In this document: positions 8,784-19,248 of the stretch, piece by piece
Layout: each line of letters starts with the position of its first letter
Position numbering within the stretch: the first letter of the stretch is position 1
Source: JAFECT01 sp963838235
Lineage (GTDB): Bacteria > Pseudomonadota > Alphaproteobacteria > Caulobacterales > Caulobacteraceae
NCBI GenBank assembly: GCA_963838235.1
Contig: CAWIQJ010000006.1
Coordinates: 682,001 to 746,000 of the forward strand
Length of the DNA: 64,000 nt
Reading direction: 5' to 3'
Position numbers and translations under genes: made by a program
Notes under the pieces: generated by a model
Databases searched by the model: none
The model's input: only the letters and a program-made list of their open reading frames with translations
What the model was told of the DNA's origin: nothing

Positions 8784-11633
8784 AAAAATCTGACGATCAG
8801 GCCGTTCTTGAGCTTACGCAAACCCTGCTGCAGAACGACCTGGGCGAGGAAGCGCTCACCGTGGAGGGAATCTCCGCTACCCTCGACCGAGTGTTGAGCA
8901 TGAATCTGCGATGGCGCGACGGTATCGATCGTGAAGCTGTCCTCAAGGAGCTGGAGTCCCGCTTCAGCGTCTGGATTGGCAAGACACGAATTCTTGAAGA
9001 TAACGACGATCACGAGGCATGGCTTACGGCCGACCGCAAGTCCGGTTGGCGGCTCTGGCCACGCTATCGCCAATATCTGGAACAGAGTTGGGCGCCTGTC
9101 GCCGTAAAATCCCTGGAGGATGCGACCGACGCTGTACTTAGCCGACTCGAAGACCCAAGTCGTGAGGGGCCCTGGGATCGCCGGGGACTTGTTGTCGGGC
9201 ACGTCCAATCGGGGAAGACTTCAAACTACACCGGCCTCCTATGCAAGGCGGCAGACGCTGGGTACAAAGTGATCATCGTTCTGGCGGGGATCCACAAGAA
9301 CCTGCGCAGTCAGACGCAGATGCGCCTGGACGAGGGCTTTCTGGGCTATGAAACTATGCCCGGCGTGGACGCACAGGGCCTTCGGTCTATCGGCGTCGGC
9401 CTGATCGATTCTGACCATGGCATCCGTCCGGATTACGTCACCAACCGGGCCGACGACGGCGACTTTAAGCTCGCCGTCGTCCGGAACATGGGTATCAGTC
9501 CAGGCGGCCGACCGCTGCTTTTCGTCGTCAAGAAGAACAAGACCGTTCTCAAGAACATCATCACCTGGGTAGATGGTCTTCGGTACGGCCGCAGCGCGCT
9601 TGATGTGCCGCTTCTCCTTGTCGATGATGAGGCGGACCACGCTAGCGTGGACACAAAGGAGCAGGCGTTCGACGAGGAGGGAAAGCCTGACCCCGAACAC
9701 AGCCCGGCGGTCATCAACGGCCTAATCCGTAGCCTGCTCCAACGCTTCGATCGAAGTGCTTATGTCGGCTACACCGCTACCCCCTTCGCAAACATCTTCA
9801 TTCACGAAAAAGGCGCCACGAAGGGGGAGGGCGAGGATCTCTTCCCTCGTAGCTTCATCATTAACTTGCCGGCACCGTCGAACTACGACGGTCCGGTTCG
9901 GATATTCGGGCTCGATCCCTCTGAAGATGATCCCGACGGCCAGGCCGGACTGCCCCTCCTTCGGCCCATCGAAGATCACGCGGCGAGCGACGACCTCGAC
10001 GAGACGGTCGGCTGGATGCCACCGGTCCACAAGCGCGAACACCAAGCTGTCTACGATGGCGCGACGTCCGTCCCACCGTCGCTGCGCGAAGCGATGCTCG
10101 CCTTCTTGCTAGTTGTTGCAACCCGCCGAGCGCGGGGCCAGCTAACGGCCCACAATTCGATGCTCGTCCACGTCACCCGGTTCACCGATGTCCAGAAGCA
10201 GGTGCGTGATCAGGTCGAGACCGAGCTAGTCGCCATGCGTAACGATCTACGGCTTGGCTCGAGGGGGCCGGGTAGCGTGCTAGCAGAACTGCGAGCACTT
10301 TGGGATTCTCGATTTCGCGCCGACGACGGTTGAGGTATCGCGGCAGCTGCCGGAACGGGCACTGGACGCGGTAGGATGGGATCGGATCGAGCCATTTCTG
10401 CCTACAGTTGCAGCGGACATCAGTGTCAAAGAAATCAATGGTACCGCAAAGGACGTGCTCGACTACGAACTACACCGGGCGACCGGCTTCAACGTGATCG
10501 CCGTCGGCGGCGACAAGCTCGCGCGCGGCCTGACGCTGGAAGGCCTTAGTGTCAGCTACTTCCTGCGCGCGTCGCGGATGTACGATACGCTAATGCAAAT
10601 GGGCCGATGGTTCGGCTTTCGTCCTGGCTATCTGGACCTGTGCCGACTTTACACTACGTCCGACCTCGAAGAGTGGTTCGGTCACATCACCGAAGCGTCC
10701 GAGGAACTCCGTCGGGAGTTCGATCACATGCATGCGGTCGCAGGGACGCCGAAGGACTACGGGCTGAAGGTGAAGGCGCACCCCGTGCTGATGGTCACGT
10801 CGCGTGTTAAAATGAGAAATTCTACCACCTTAGACCTCGTCTTCTCTGGCGCGCTGCAAGAGACGGTAGTGTTCCACCGCAGTGCGGCCACCCTAACGGC
10901 GAACCTTGAGCTGACCGATGCCTTTCTTCGAGCGCTCGGTTCGACCGCGCAGGGCGTCCGACGCCAACGTCCGGATGGCAAGGCGCACGAATGGGCAGGT
11001 GCGCATGCGTGGCATGGCGTTTCGGGTGAAGTCACTGCGGATTTCCTTGAACGCTACGCGACGCACCCAACGGCCCTGAAGATGAACGGGCGCGTACTAG
11101 CCGACTACACACGGCAGCAATTTCCAGAAGGTAAGCTGACCAGTTGGGATGTCGTGATGTTAGGGGGCGGGCAGGACAGGCGCGAGTCAGTAGGAGGCAT
11201 GGATGTTCCGCTCTTCCTTCGCGCCCAGAACACTCGTATTCCGCCGGCGCGGCAGGAGGCAGAAGGCCGTGTAGTCATCCGGCGATTGCTCGCCCCGAGG
11301 GACGAGGCCATTGACCTGGACGCGGACGAATATGCAGCGGCATTGCGATCAACTGTGGAAGAGTGGGTTGCCGACCCGGGCCGTTTTCCACTTCGGAAGT
11401 CTCCTCCTGAGACACCATCCGGCCCGGCAATTCGTCGGGTGCGGGGCGAGAACAACCCTGAACGAGCCGTGCTGCTGATTTATCCTCTTGACCCTCGGGA
11501 GTGGGCGCTTGCTCACTACGACCGCCCCGTCATCGGGATCGGTGTGAGCTTTCCCGAGACCCTCGGCGCCCGTCCAGTGCGCTATAGCGTCAACAACACC
11601 TACTGGGATCAAGAATACGGCGAAGTTTCTTGA
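8780..11633 (+). CDS. Z1-domain superfamily-2 helicase (frameshifted as written)
   Basis: A large ATPase of about 950 residues once a single extra base near 10309 is removed. The first part has Walker A GHVQSGKTSN (Lys146) and a DEAD-like LLLVDDEADHA (Asp282), then SAYVGYTATPFANI. The second part, in the other frame, has ALARGLTLEGL-like GGDKLARGLTLEG and MGRWFGFRPGY, the diagnostic Z1 motifs. The first frame stops at 10333 and the correct continuation runs DFAPTTVEVS from 10311. It overlaps the MORC gene by ATGA and the nuclease gene by TTGA. In known MORC-type restriction systems the Z1 protein is the motor that translocates or remodels DNA. Confidence 0.88.
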
Positions 11634-12643
11634 GCGAGGCTGTCGCCGCGTGGGATGCGCTTGGGAGGGAGACGCGTCCGGAGACCGGCTGGCACGCACG
11701 CCGCATCTATGTCTCGGCTTCGTGCCGCGTTCAGGCGGCATTGCGTCAGCCGACGGGTGAGCGGGCCATCTTGTTTGAGGTTCCGGCCGCAGCCGTGCCC
11801 GTCGGCGCCGATTTTCTGGACTGCGCAGGATTTATTCTAAAGGTCGAGTTGATCATCTCCGGGCCGGGAGGAGACGTGAGGTTAGTACTTCAGGAGCGCA
11901 ATCCAGCCTACGCGGAGCTGTTTTCGGGCTTGGTGGAAGATGTACTGCGCCGGGTCGTAAACTTGCCATCGCCGAGCGCAGTGGTATCGACGGTGCTCTT
12001 CCGCCTCGCGACTTGGCAGCGCTTCGTTGCCGATTTCGGACCAGGCCGTCTGTCTGATGAGGCTCGCGTAGGTTTGGTGGGGGAGCTCCTGGCGCTTGAG
12101 TTGCTCTTCCTGCCGCGCCTGACGCATTCCGCGGCCGTCGATTCATGGGTTGGGCCTCGCAAGGCGCCGCAGGATTTTAGGGTCGGCACCTGCCTTGTCG
12201 AAGTGAAATCGTCAGTCGCGTTTAGTCCGGGATCGTTTCGCGTCGCGAATCTTGAGCAACTATCAGGAGATGCGGGGCTGCCGCTGTTCCTCTGCCACTT
12301 CAGTATGACGGTCGGTGGCTCGACTGCGCGGAACTTGCCCACGATCATTGACGATCTGCGTGGCACCATCGGCGCAAGCTCGCCTGATGCGGTCGACCGT
12401 TTTGACGCGCTCCTGTTTGAGGCTGGCTATCTCGAGGCCTTTTCAGGCGTTTATGCCTCGCCCACCTACAGTGCGCGGAGTATGCGTTTTTTCCGCGTCG
12501 CCGGAGGGTTCCCTCGGCTTACGCCCGGGGGCGTGCCGACTGGTATCCTGAGTGCAACATACACTCTGTCCCTCGCCGCGTGTGAGCAATGGCAGGTGCC
12601 TGCCACCGAATGCACCGCTCTTATCGAGTCCGCCAATGTCTGA
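11630..12643 (+). CDS. PD-(D/E)XK family nuclease (DUF4420-like)
   Basis: A 337-residue protein with a restriction-endonuclease core: Glu152 in GELLALELL, Asp182 in APQDFRV and Glu191-x-Lys193 in LVEVKSS. These match the E...D...ExK layout of PD-(D/E)XK enzymes, so it probably cuts DNA. TTG at 11630 overlaps the Z1 stop as TTGA; a later start would leave a gap in an otherwise overlapped operon. Its position between Z1 and AIPR is that of the DUF4420-type nuclease in MORC-linked restriction systems. Confidence 0.8.
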   Translation: MSEAVAAWDALGRETRPETGWHARRIYVSASCRVQAALRQPTGERAILFEVPAAAVPVGADFLDCAGFILKVELIISGPGGDVRLVLQERNPAYAELFSGLVEDVLRRVVNLPSPSAVVSTVLFRLATWQRFVADFGPGRLSDEARVGLVGELLALELLFLPRLTHSAAVDSWVGPRKAPQDFRVGTCLVEVKSSVAFSPGSFRVANLEQLSGDAGLPLFLCHFSMTVGGSTARNLPTIIDDLRGTIGASSPDAVDRFDALLFEAGYLEAFSGVYASPTYSARSMRFFRVAGGFPRLTPGGVPTGILSATYTLSLAACEQWQVPATECTALIESANV

Positions 12644-14723
12644 TCTTGACCGGTTCGTCGCCGACTTCAATGCGGAAGTACTCAGCCGCTCGAGTGGCGG
12701 CGACGGCACGGCGCCTGACTTCAAGGAAAATGTCTTCACTGAATTGATGATCGAATGGCTGTCAGATCCGGTCGGAATCGTGGAGAACGCGACCACCACC
12801 TATTTCGAAGGGACAGTTGAACGCGGTCGTTCGCGGATCAATGGATATGCGATCAATGATGATGAGGATTTTCTCGACCTATTTGTGAGCCTATTTCTAA
12901 ACGCCGCAACGCCTGAGAAGATCGCGCCGGACGATGTCCGTAAGGCGATTGAGCAGGCCGTGCGCTATTTTCGCGGCGCCGTTGACGGGCTGCACAAAAC
13001 CCTCGAGCCTGCGAGCGATCAGTACGCAATGACGGCGCGCATTGCCGAGGTCGGACGCCGCATTACCCGCGTACGCGTCTTTGTCCTTTCAGACGGCATC
13101 ACCGGTCTTGACCGAACGAAGCTTCCGAGCCGCATGGTCGGCAATGTCGAGCTCCGTTTCGAAGTCTGGGACATGGAGCGATTATCCAGGGCGGTTGCTT
13201 ATGGCCAACCACACACGGAAATCGACGTCGATCTAGAGGAGCTTGGCGGCGCGATCCCTTGCGTGAGTTTACCGGATGCCGAGGCTGACTACACTGCCTA
13301 TTTGATGATTGTCCCCGGCCAAATTATTTTCAGGCTCTATGAGCTCTACGGGTCTCAACTTCTGGAACGCAATGTTCGTTCGTTTCTCCAGGCTAAGGGC
13401 AAAGTAAATCGGGGGATACGGGATTTGCTGCGGACCGAACCCCATCGGTTCATGGCCTACAATAATGGAATCTCGATGACGGCGGAGGCGGTAGAGACCG
13501 CTTTACTGCCGAGCGGGCAATCTGCGGTTCGCCGTATTCGCGGACTCCAGATCGTAAATGGGGGGCAGACATCTTCTTCAATTCACCGCGCAGCCAAACA
13601 GGATCGGGCGAACCTCTCGGGCGTCTACGTGCAGGCTAAGCTCACTGTGATTGACCCGGACCTCGTGGACACACTCGCCCCACGCATCGCGGAATATGCG
13701 AACACTCAGAACCCCATTCAGATGGCGGATTTCTCTGCGAATGATCCATTTCATATCGAAATCGAGCGTCTGTCGAAGCAGATTTGGATTCCTGGCGAAC
13801 AGGGTCGATGGTTCTACGAGCGGGCTCGGGGCCAGTACCTAGTCGCTCAAGCCATAGAGGGGCGGACCGAAGCGCAGGCTCGACAATTCCGCGATCGCAC
13901 GCCTCCTCATCGTAAGTTTACCAAGCTCGACCTCGCGCTGGCGCTTAATGCGTGGGACCAGCTGCCCCATCAAGTTTGCCTCGGCGGCCAGAAGAATTTC
14001 GTCCTCTTCATGCAACGACTTCGCGAGACTCGCCCCCGGACATGGAGACCCGATGATGTATTCTTCCGCGATTTGATATCAAAAATGATTATCTTCGGAA
14101 CGGTTAAGCGGATTGTGCAGTCCGAGTTTCAGGGGCTCCGATCGCAGATTGTCGCCTATACGGTGGCATCTCTCGCATTCAGGTCGGGCGATCTCCTGGA
14201 CTTGGGCTTGATCTGGAAGGAGCAACGGCTTTCGCCCGGCTTGGAAAGCCTTCTCAGGCGTTGGGCACATGAAATCCGAAATGCTCTCGTAACGACTGCT
14301 GAGACGCAGGATCCAAGCCAATGGAGCAAGAAAGCGGAATGCTGGAAGGCACTACGAAGCTGCCCCCTGGAGTTTCCCGAGACGCCGCCCACTGAGTTCG
14401 CGCAGACTGTACGCAAAGGTGGTGGCTGGGGGGTCAAGCCAGACGAGGAGCGGCTTGCGTTGTCGGCCGACGAGCTTGACGCTATGCGACAGTGTCGCAA
14501 TCTTGAGGCAACAGATTGGATTAGGATTGTAGATTGGGCCACGCGTACGGGCGGTATTGATGTCCGTGACCGAGAGATTGCTACCGAGATGGCCACGATT
14601 GCAGCTGGCGGATGGTCGGGCGGGCGCCTTACGCCGAAGCGTGCGTTGCGAGCGAGACCGGTAATCGTTGCCGCATTGGAAGGCGGAGCGTTAGATGCCG
14701 AGCCTGTTGACCTCAAGTCTTGA
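12636..14723 (+). CDS. AIPR family (abortive infection phage resistance) protein
   Basis: A 695-residue protein, last gene of the MORC-Z1-nuclease operon, overlapping the nuclease gene by 8 bp. The AIPR core is clear: NRGIRDLLRTEPHRFMAYNNGIS, then GLQIVNGGQTSSSIH near residue 305-315, then EYANTQNPIQMADFSANDPF and a region reading QIWIPGEQGRWFYERARGQY. The family is linked to phage resistance but its biochemical activity is not established to my knowledge. The N-terminal 200 residues are a separate domain (GYAINDDEDFLDLFVSLF). The ATG at 12636 was chosen over an upstream TTG/ATG extension because of the tight overlap. Confidence 0.88.
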   Translation: MSDLDRFVADFNAEVLSRSSGGDGTAPDFKENVFTELMIEWLSDPVGIVENATTTYFEGTVERGRSRINGYAINDDEDFLDLFVSLFLNAATPEKIAPDDVRKAIEQAVRYFRGAVDGLHKTLEPASDQYAMTARIAEVGRRITRVRVFVLSDGITGLDRTKLPSRMVGNVELRFEVWDMERLSRAVAYGQPHTEIDVDLEELGGAIPCVSLPDAEADYTAYLMIVPGQIIFRLYELYGSQLLERNVRSFLQAKGKVNRGIRDLLRTEPHRFMAYNNGISMTAEAVETALLPSGQSAVRRIRGLQIVNGGQTSSSIHRAAKQDRANLSGVYVQAKLTVIDPDLVDTLAPRIAEYANTQNPIQMADFSANDPFHIEIERLSKQIWIPGEQGRWFYERARGQYLVAQAIEGRTEAQARQFRDRTPPHRKFTKLDLALALNAWDQLPHQVCLGGQKNFVLFMQRLRETRPRTWRPDDVFFRDLISKMIIFGTVKRIVQSEFQGLRSQIVAYTVASLAFRSGDLLDLGLIWKEQRLSPGLESLLRRWAHEIRNALVTTAETQDPSQWSKKAECWKALRSCPLEFPETPPTEFAQTVRKGGGWGVKPDEERLALSADELDAMRQCRNLEATDWIRIVDWATRTGGIDVRDREIATEMATIAAGGWSGGRLTPKRALRARPVIVAALEGGALDAEPVDLKS

Positions 14724-14740
14724 AGAGACTGCTCCAGTCC

Positions 14741-16919
14741 TCAGACTTCGAAAATATACTCGACGCCTTCGAGTGCAGGTCCTGAGGTCGTTGTCGTATT
14801 GAGCTGCTTGGCGCCGCGCAGTCGCGCTAGGAGGTGCATAATTTCGGGCGGAGTTGTCCAGCGCACCGCGTCAGCGTTCATTGCGACTGACTCGAGCGCC
14901 TTGGCCAGCGGCCCAGCTTCCCAGCTTAGCGAGCCTGTTTCATAGAGAAAGCGGGAGATTTCCATCGCAAGAGTCGATGCTCCTGGGGAGGCGACATGAG
15001 AGTCCTGCCAGTCAGCGGGGCACTCGGCACAACCAGCCGCAACCAGGAGGGCAAGAAGGTCCGCACCGCCCTGTGAACCCAGCCGGTCCTGCGCGACACG
15101 TCCAGCGCCGATCCATCCAATCGAACCCAACGCAACTAGATGATGCAGCGCAGCCAGAAATTCGGAAGGGGTGGGGGGCGCGCTTCCGAGCGCCCCCTGC
15201 CGCTCGGACGACAGCAGCCATCGACCGTGCAGCTGTTTGAGGCGTCGCCACTCGGTCCGAACTGACTCTGGGCGCGGGCCACAAGGTTGGGTCACTTGAT
15301 GACAGCAACGACCGAAAAACGTCGCCGTCAGCACTCTCGCGCGCCCAGGCGCAGAGCCGCCACTCAAATTCTCCGGTCCAGCCTGAAAAATAAATCTGCG
15401 CGGCCCCGGACCTTCGCGCGCGAGCGTAGGTGCGGCACTGGCCGATACTCAACATGGAGGTAGGCGTATCTGGCCCCCACGGTCGTGGGCGCCGTACATC
15501 GTAGACGCCGGGCGCGACACGGTGAAAAACGGGATGCATCTGAAGCATTGGTCCGACGCTGGTTCCGGCAATACCGGCGACCTCACGGACGGCGCGGTCC
15601 CGTAGATCGACGTGCCGCATTGGCCCCTCGCGCGCCAAGGTTTCATAGATCCAATGGGACAGCGACTCGGTGTCGAAGCCAGGGTCTAGATCATCGCAGG
15701 CGGGCGGCGGGACACCGTCAGCGTTGCCACTCCAGTTGGCGCATGCGGGCAGGACGACCCAGTACTGGTCAAAGAGGTGACTGAAGAGGTGGGTGCTTTC
15801 GACAAGTTGCACCAGCACCATCCGAGGTGAGGAACCACCCGAATCAGAGTCGGCGGCATCCAGCGCAGCTAGTCGCCAAGCGTCTATGATGTTTCCGGTT
15901 GTCGCATTCATTGCAAGTCGGTGAAGTCGGGCAGCGCGACGCGCCTTGGCGCCGAAATGTCCCTGATGAAGGTAACCCGCGTGAATACGGTAGCCCGGAA
16001 CCATTTCTAGCGCGAGCGTCGCTCTGGATTTGTCTAGACCGGTAGCGAAACAAACCTCGGAGAACGGTCGCGGCAGAGGGAACTCAGTGAGGTGACGGCT
16101 TAGGACCGCAACGTCGTCCGCCAACGCAGCGGCCGATGCGCCAGGCGCAAGCCAACCTCCTGGGACGTTCGTGGCGACGCGCTCAAGCCAGCGTCTGGGG
16201 CCATCGTCGACCACATCGAACGCCAGTCGGACGAGTGGATCGACATTACCCGAGCGCATGTTCACTTCGGTGTTGGGAACGAACACGTCGCTACCCGCTA
16301 AAGCATCCCAGATCACGTCTCGTTCGTCGGCAAGAAGGCGCTGGAAATCCTTTCGTGAGGGCCGCTTTGAAAGCGCCCGGATGGCCTTCTTTTCGACCTG
16401 CCGTACGCGCTCGCGGGTGACGAAGACCTTCCGTCCAATCTCGTCGAGGGTCAGACATTCTGTACCATCCAGACCGTATCTCGCCGTAAGGACAAACTTG
16501 TCGCGTTCGCTGAGCGCGTTGATTGCCGTAGTTGCTGACTCGCGAGCCGGCGCTTGCTCGATCGTCCGTTCTCGATCGGAGAAGTCGTCCACAGGATCGG
16601 ACTGCAGGTCTGCCACCGCATCGTTCGAGAGTGGGTCCTGGCCGACGGCCAAGCCGGCAGCATACGTTTCCAGGAGCGCCCTCAGTTCACGTAGAGTGGT
16701 CTTTCCGAATTCTGGTGCGGCAAGGAGATCTTCGTCGCGTGTACGCCCCGTCAATACGTCGGCGACGCTTATTCGGTCGAAAATGTCGGTTCGGAACGGC
16801 ATGTTCCCGAGGCGTGTCGACGCCTCACTTTCCCGGATCAGTTGACCCACGGTGACCTCTTCCAGGCGACGCCACGCGACGTCACCGATCAGGCTTTCGA
16901 GAATGTCCTTCCGGCTCAA
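14741..16919 (-). CDS. Sigma region 4 / alpha-CTD-like DNA-binding protein (frameshifted as written)
   Basis: About 725 residues after removing one extra base in CCC at 15276-15278; before that site the frame is good, after it the next frame continues RPESVRTEWRRLK to the stop at 14741. Residues about 51-90 resemble the helix-hairpin part of RNA polymerase alpha-CTD (APEFGKTTLRELRALLE). Residues about 131-187 are a sigma-70 region 4 helix-turn-helix (LTLDEIGRKVFVTRERVRQVEKKAIRAL). A winged-helix-like domain follows at about 418-478 (LAREGPMRHVDLRDRAV to APGVYDV). There is no sigma region 2, so it is not a normal sigma factor. Start is TTG 16919, the only one after an in-frame stop. It converges on the AIPR gene with 17 bp between stops. 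Likely a regulator or DNA-sensing part of the system. Confidence 0.7.
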
Positions 16920-17016
16920 AGCGTCATACCCGCCCGTGCATAGTTAAAGCGAAATCTATCTTGACCTTCGCCGGCAGGTGCAGGTCGACAAGCTAACGCT
17001 GGACAGGCCCAGCCCC

Positions 17017-17089
17017 TGGCGCACCCGACAGGATTCGAACCTGTGACCTTTGCCTTCGGAGGGCAACGCCCTATCTGTCCCACCCAGCT
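17017..17089 (-). other. 3' fragment of tRNA-Arg(CCG), probable attachment-site remnant
   Basis: On the minus strand the anticodon arm (loop CTCCGAA, anticodon CCG), variable loop, T arm (ACAGG-TTCGAAT-CCTGT) and the 3' acceptor strand CGGGTGC plus GCCA are intact. The D arm is degenerate and the 5' acceptor strand, which should read GCACCCG, is replaced by TATCGCG. Integrases often duplicate the 3' part of a tRNA gene, so this is best read as an att remnant rather than a working tRNA. By orientation the matching intact gene would lie to the right, but none is seen in the window. Confidence 0.7.
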
Positions 17090-17210
17090 TCGCGATACGA
17101 CCTGGCGAAAATTTCTGAGCCGATTTCAGCTTGGCATAAAGTGTGTGTCCTACGAATAGCTGGCGATGGATCGCTCCCGAAGCAAGGCCGCGGTGTTCCC
17201 CTCCCCACGG

Positions 17211-18945
17211 TCATGCCGCAGCGACCTTCACGTCGTTTTCCTTGGCCGAAAGGCCGCGAATGGCTTCGGCGAGCGTCTGGACTTTGGCTGCATCGCGCTC
17301 AATTGGTAGGCCCCTCTCGGCGGCAGCCCTGCGGATTAGGCCCGCACAGGTCTCGAAAGCTTCCCGTGACCGTTCCGCATCCGCCAGAATGGCGTTCAGC
17401 GGCTCACACCACACGGCAATCTTCTTGTCTTCGAGCCCCGGAAAGTCGCTGGTCTCGAAGCGAAGGCGGAATGCCGCTAGAAAGTGAAACTTGAACGGGC
17501 GAAGGTCCGCGCTGTCACTGTGGCCGCGCCGGAGCAGGCTCTCGAAACGGTAGAACGCGAGGGCGGCGGTGTAATAGGCCTCGGGCCGGTGGCTCGCCTT
17601 GAAGACGCTGTCGCCGACTTGCTTGAGCAGAGTTGCTTGATACCGGCCCGCCTGGTGGGCGGCGTCCAGAAACATGGACGCGAACACCTTCAGTTGGATG
17701 CCGATAGGAATGATTCGGGTGCGCTCGACATCCGCGCGGCTGGCGTACTGCTTGGACCGGCGCTCGTAATAGAGGCGGCGGTCATCGGGCATTGCCGCAT
17801 AGTAGGTTTCAAGATCCCGCTGAAATTTAGTTAGCGCCAGGAGATCCTTCTCGTCGATTGGCGTCTGCCGGTTGGTCGACTTGATGACCTCTTGGGCAAT
17901 CTCCTCATCTTCCGTGTAGATCAACTTCACGGGGACGAACAGCTTGTCGGTTAGGCTGGCGCGGTTGGCGTAGAGGACGTGACTCGTCTGGCATCCATTG
18001 ACGATCTGATAGTCGCGTACGGTAAATTCCTGCCCAGTGATAGATAAATCCCGGGCAACGATTGTAACCCCATTGTTGCGAAGGACAAATTGGTCAAGCA
18101 GACCCCCGGTCAGCGTCGCTGACATATCTGTGTTGACCGGATTTTCGCCCTGGAAGTCGCGGATATTGTCTATGAAGACCGACTTCACGATATTGTCGTC
18201 GTCGTCGACGATAAGTTTGATGAACTCCGATGCTGGCAGTGCGCCCAGATATGCCGCCTTCACTTTGTCGATGGCGGGCAACACCACCGTGCGGTCGAAG
18301 CTGATCTGCCGGCTAATCGTATATTTCGTGGCTCGATACAGCTTCTGTAGGCCCTGCGCTCCGATAGGGAGATAGCGCACCTCAGTGAACATGCTCGTCG
18401 CGCCGAGGTCGGCGATCTGCTTGTTGAGAATCGTCTTGAGGTAGGCGTCGTCGGCCCAGGTCCCGGTGGTGACGTAGTAGATTCGGCACTCTGGGTTTCG
18501 GCGGAACTTGGCTGCCCGCTTGTAGACCTCGTCTATGATCTTGATGCGCTTCGAGAGCTCGACACTGATGGGCGGCTCGGTCTGATGGGTGAAGATCGCG
18601 TCCTTGAGGTGCTGGCCGAGCGCCATCATGGCTGCACCGTCGAAATTGGCTGTGCGCTTTGCCTGAACGAAAATGAATTCCGCTTCGAGGTAGCCATTCA
18701 GTTTGAGGATGTCCTCGACTTCCTCCTCATCGTCGATCAGCCGGCCATTGAGGATGATCCCGCAACCGTCGATGCCGAGGTCGCCCCCCCCCGAGCACGA
18801 CGTCGGCGGTGGCGAACTCCTCGGCGTAACGGGAGGCGATGACCGAGAAAGTGGCGAAGTGCTCAAACTGCTTGTCTTCGGCCAGCTCCTCCAGTTCGTT
18901 CTGCTTCACGAACTCGGTGAGCAAGGCCTTGGTAATAGGATCCAC
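17211..18945 (-). CDS. AIPR family protein with Mrr-like nuclease N-terminus (frameshifted as written)
   Basis: About 577 residues if one C is removed from the run of nine at 18784-18792. The N-terminal part comes from the upstream frame (DPITKALLTEFVKQNELEEL to ADVVLGGG) and then continues DLGIDGCGIILNG. Asp55-x-Gly-Ile-Asp59 followed by Gln94-Ala-Lys96 (FVQAK) is the pattern of Mrr-type PD-(D/E)XK nucleases. The AIPR core follows: RNNGVTIVAR, YQIVNGCQTSHVL, STNRQTPIDEKDL, RRLYYERRSKQY. The GTG at 18945 is preferred, with a G-rich stretch upstream. It stands alone between the tRNA-Arg remnant and tRNA-Gly. Its AIPR core differs from the other copy, so it is a separate system, not a recent duplicate. 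Confidence 0.8.
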
Positions 18946-19188
18946 GGGTGTCCCCCCGACGCCCGGCAATTCGGACGGTCGGGCATCGTCAATTGCGCGC
19001 GGTGGCCGGTCAACCTGCCGGGGACACAAACGGGGACGGAGCCTGTCCCATTTAGGAGCGAATTCGATAAACGGAAGTACGCTCCCCATGCGGAACGCCT
19101 TTCCGGGAGTCAGAAGCAGCCGCTCGGAAGTCCCGCTGCAACCGGCGTGCAACCCGAGCCACCTCGCGAGGGCTATGCCGGTCACACA

Positions 19189-19227
19189 GAAGACCGGATC
19201 CGGGGTCCGAAACCCCGTCCCGTCTTC
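19189..19227 (-). terminator. Two-part stem-loop after tRNA-Gly
   Basis: Outer stem GAAGAC (19189-19194) pairs with GTCTTC (19222-19227) and inner stem CGGGGT (19201-19206) with ACCCCG (19212-19217). It begins 22 bp beyond the tRNA 3' end in the direction of transcription. No clear T-run follows. The rest of the 18946-19248 gap shows no gene; long frames there are translations across tRNA sequence. Confidence 0.4.
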
Positions 19228-19248
19228 GGCTTTCACGATTTTAGAAAT

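Noticed and set aside
15012..15275. C-terminal 88 residues of the uninterrupted 635-residue reading of the sigma-like gene
   Set aside because: The sequence turns into Cys/Arg/Pro-rich noise after SSSDPTLW, while the next frame gives a normal helical sequence to a stop at 14741.
17017..17098. Working tRNA-Arg(CCG)
   Set aside because: The 5' acceptor strand cannot pair with the 3' strand and the D arm is broken.
4002..18945. BREX, DISARM or Dnd/Ssp phosphorothioate system
   Set aside because: No PglX/PglZ, DrmA-C or Dnd-type sulfur genes; the helicase is of the Z1 type and the ATPase of the MORC type.
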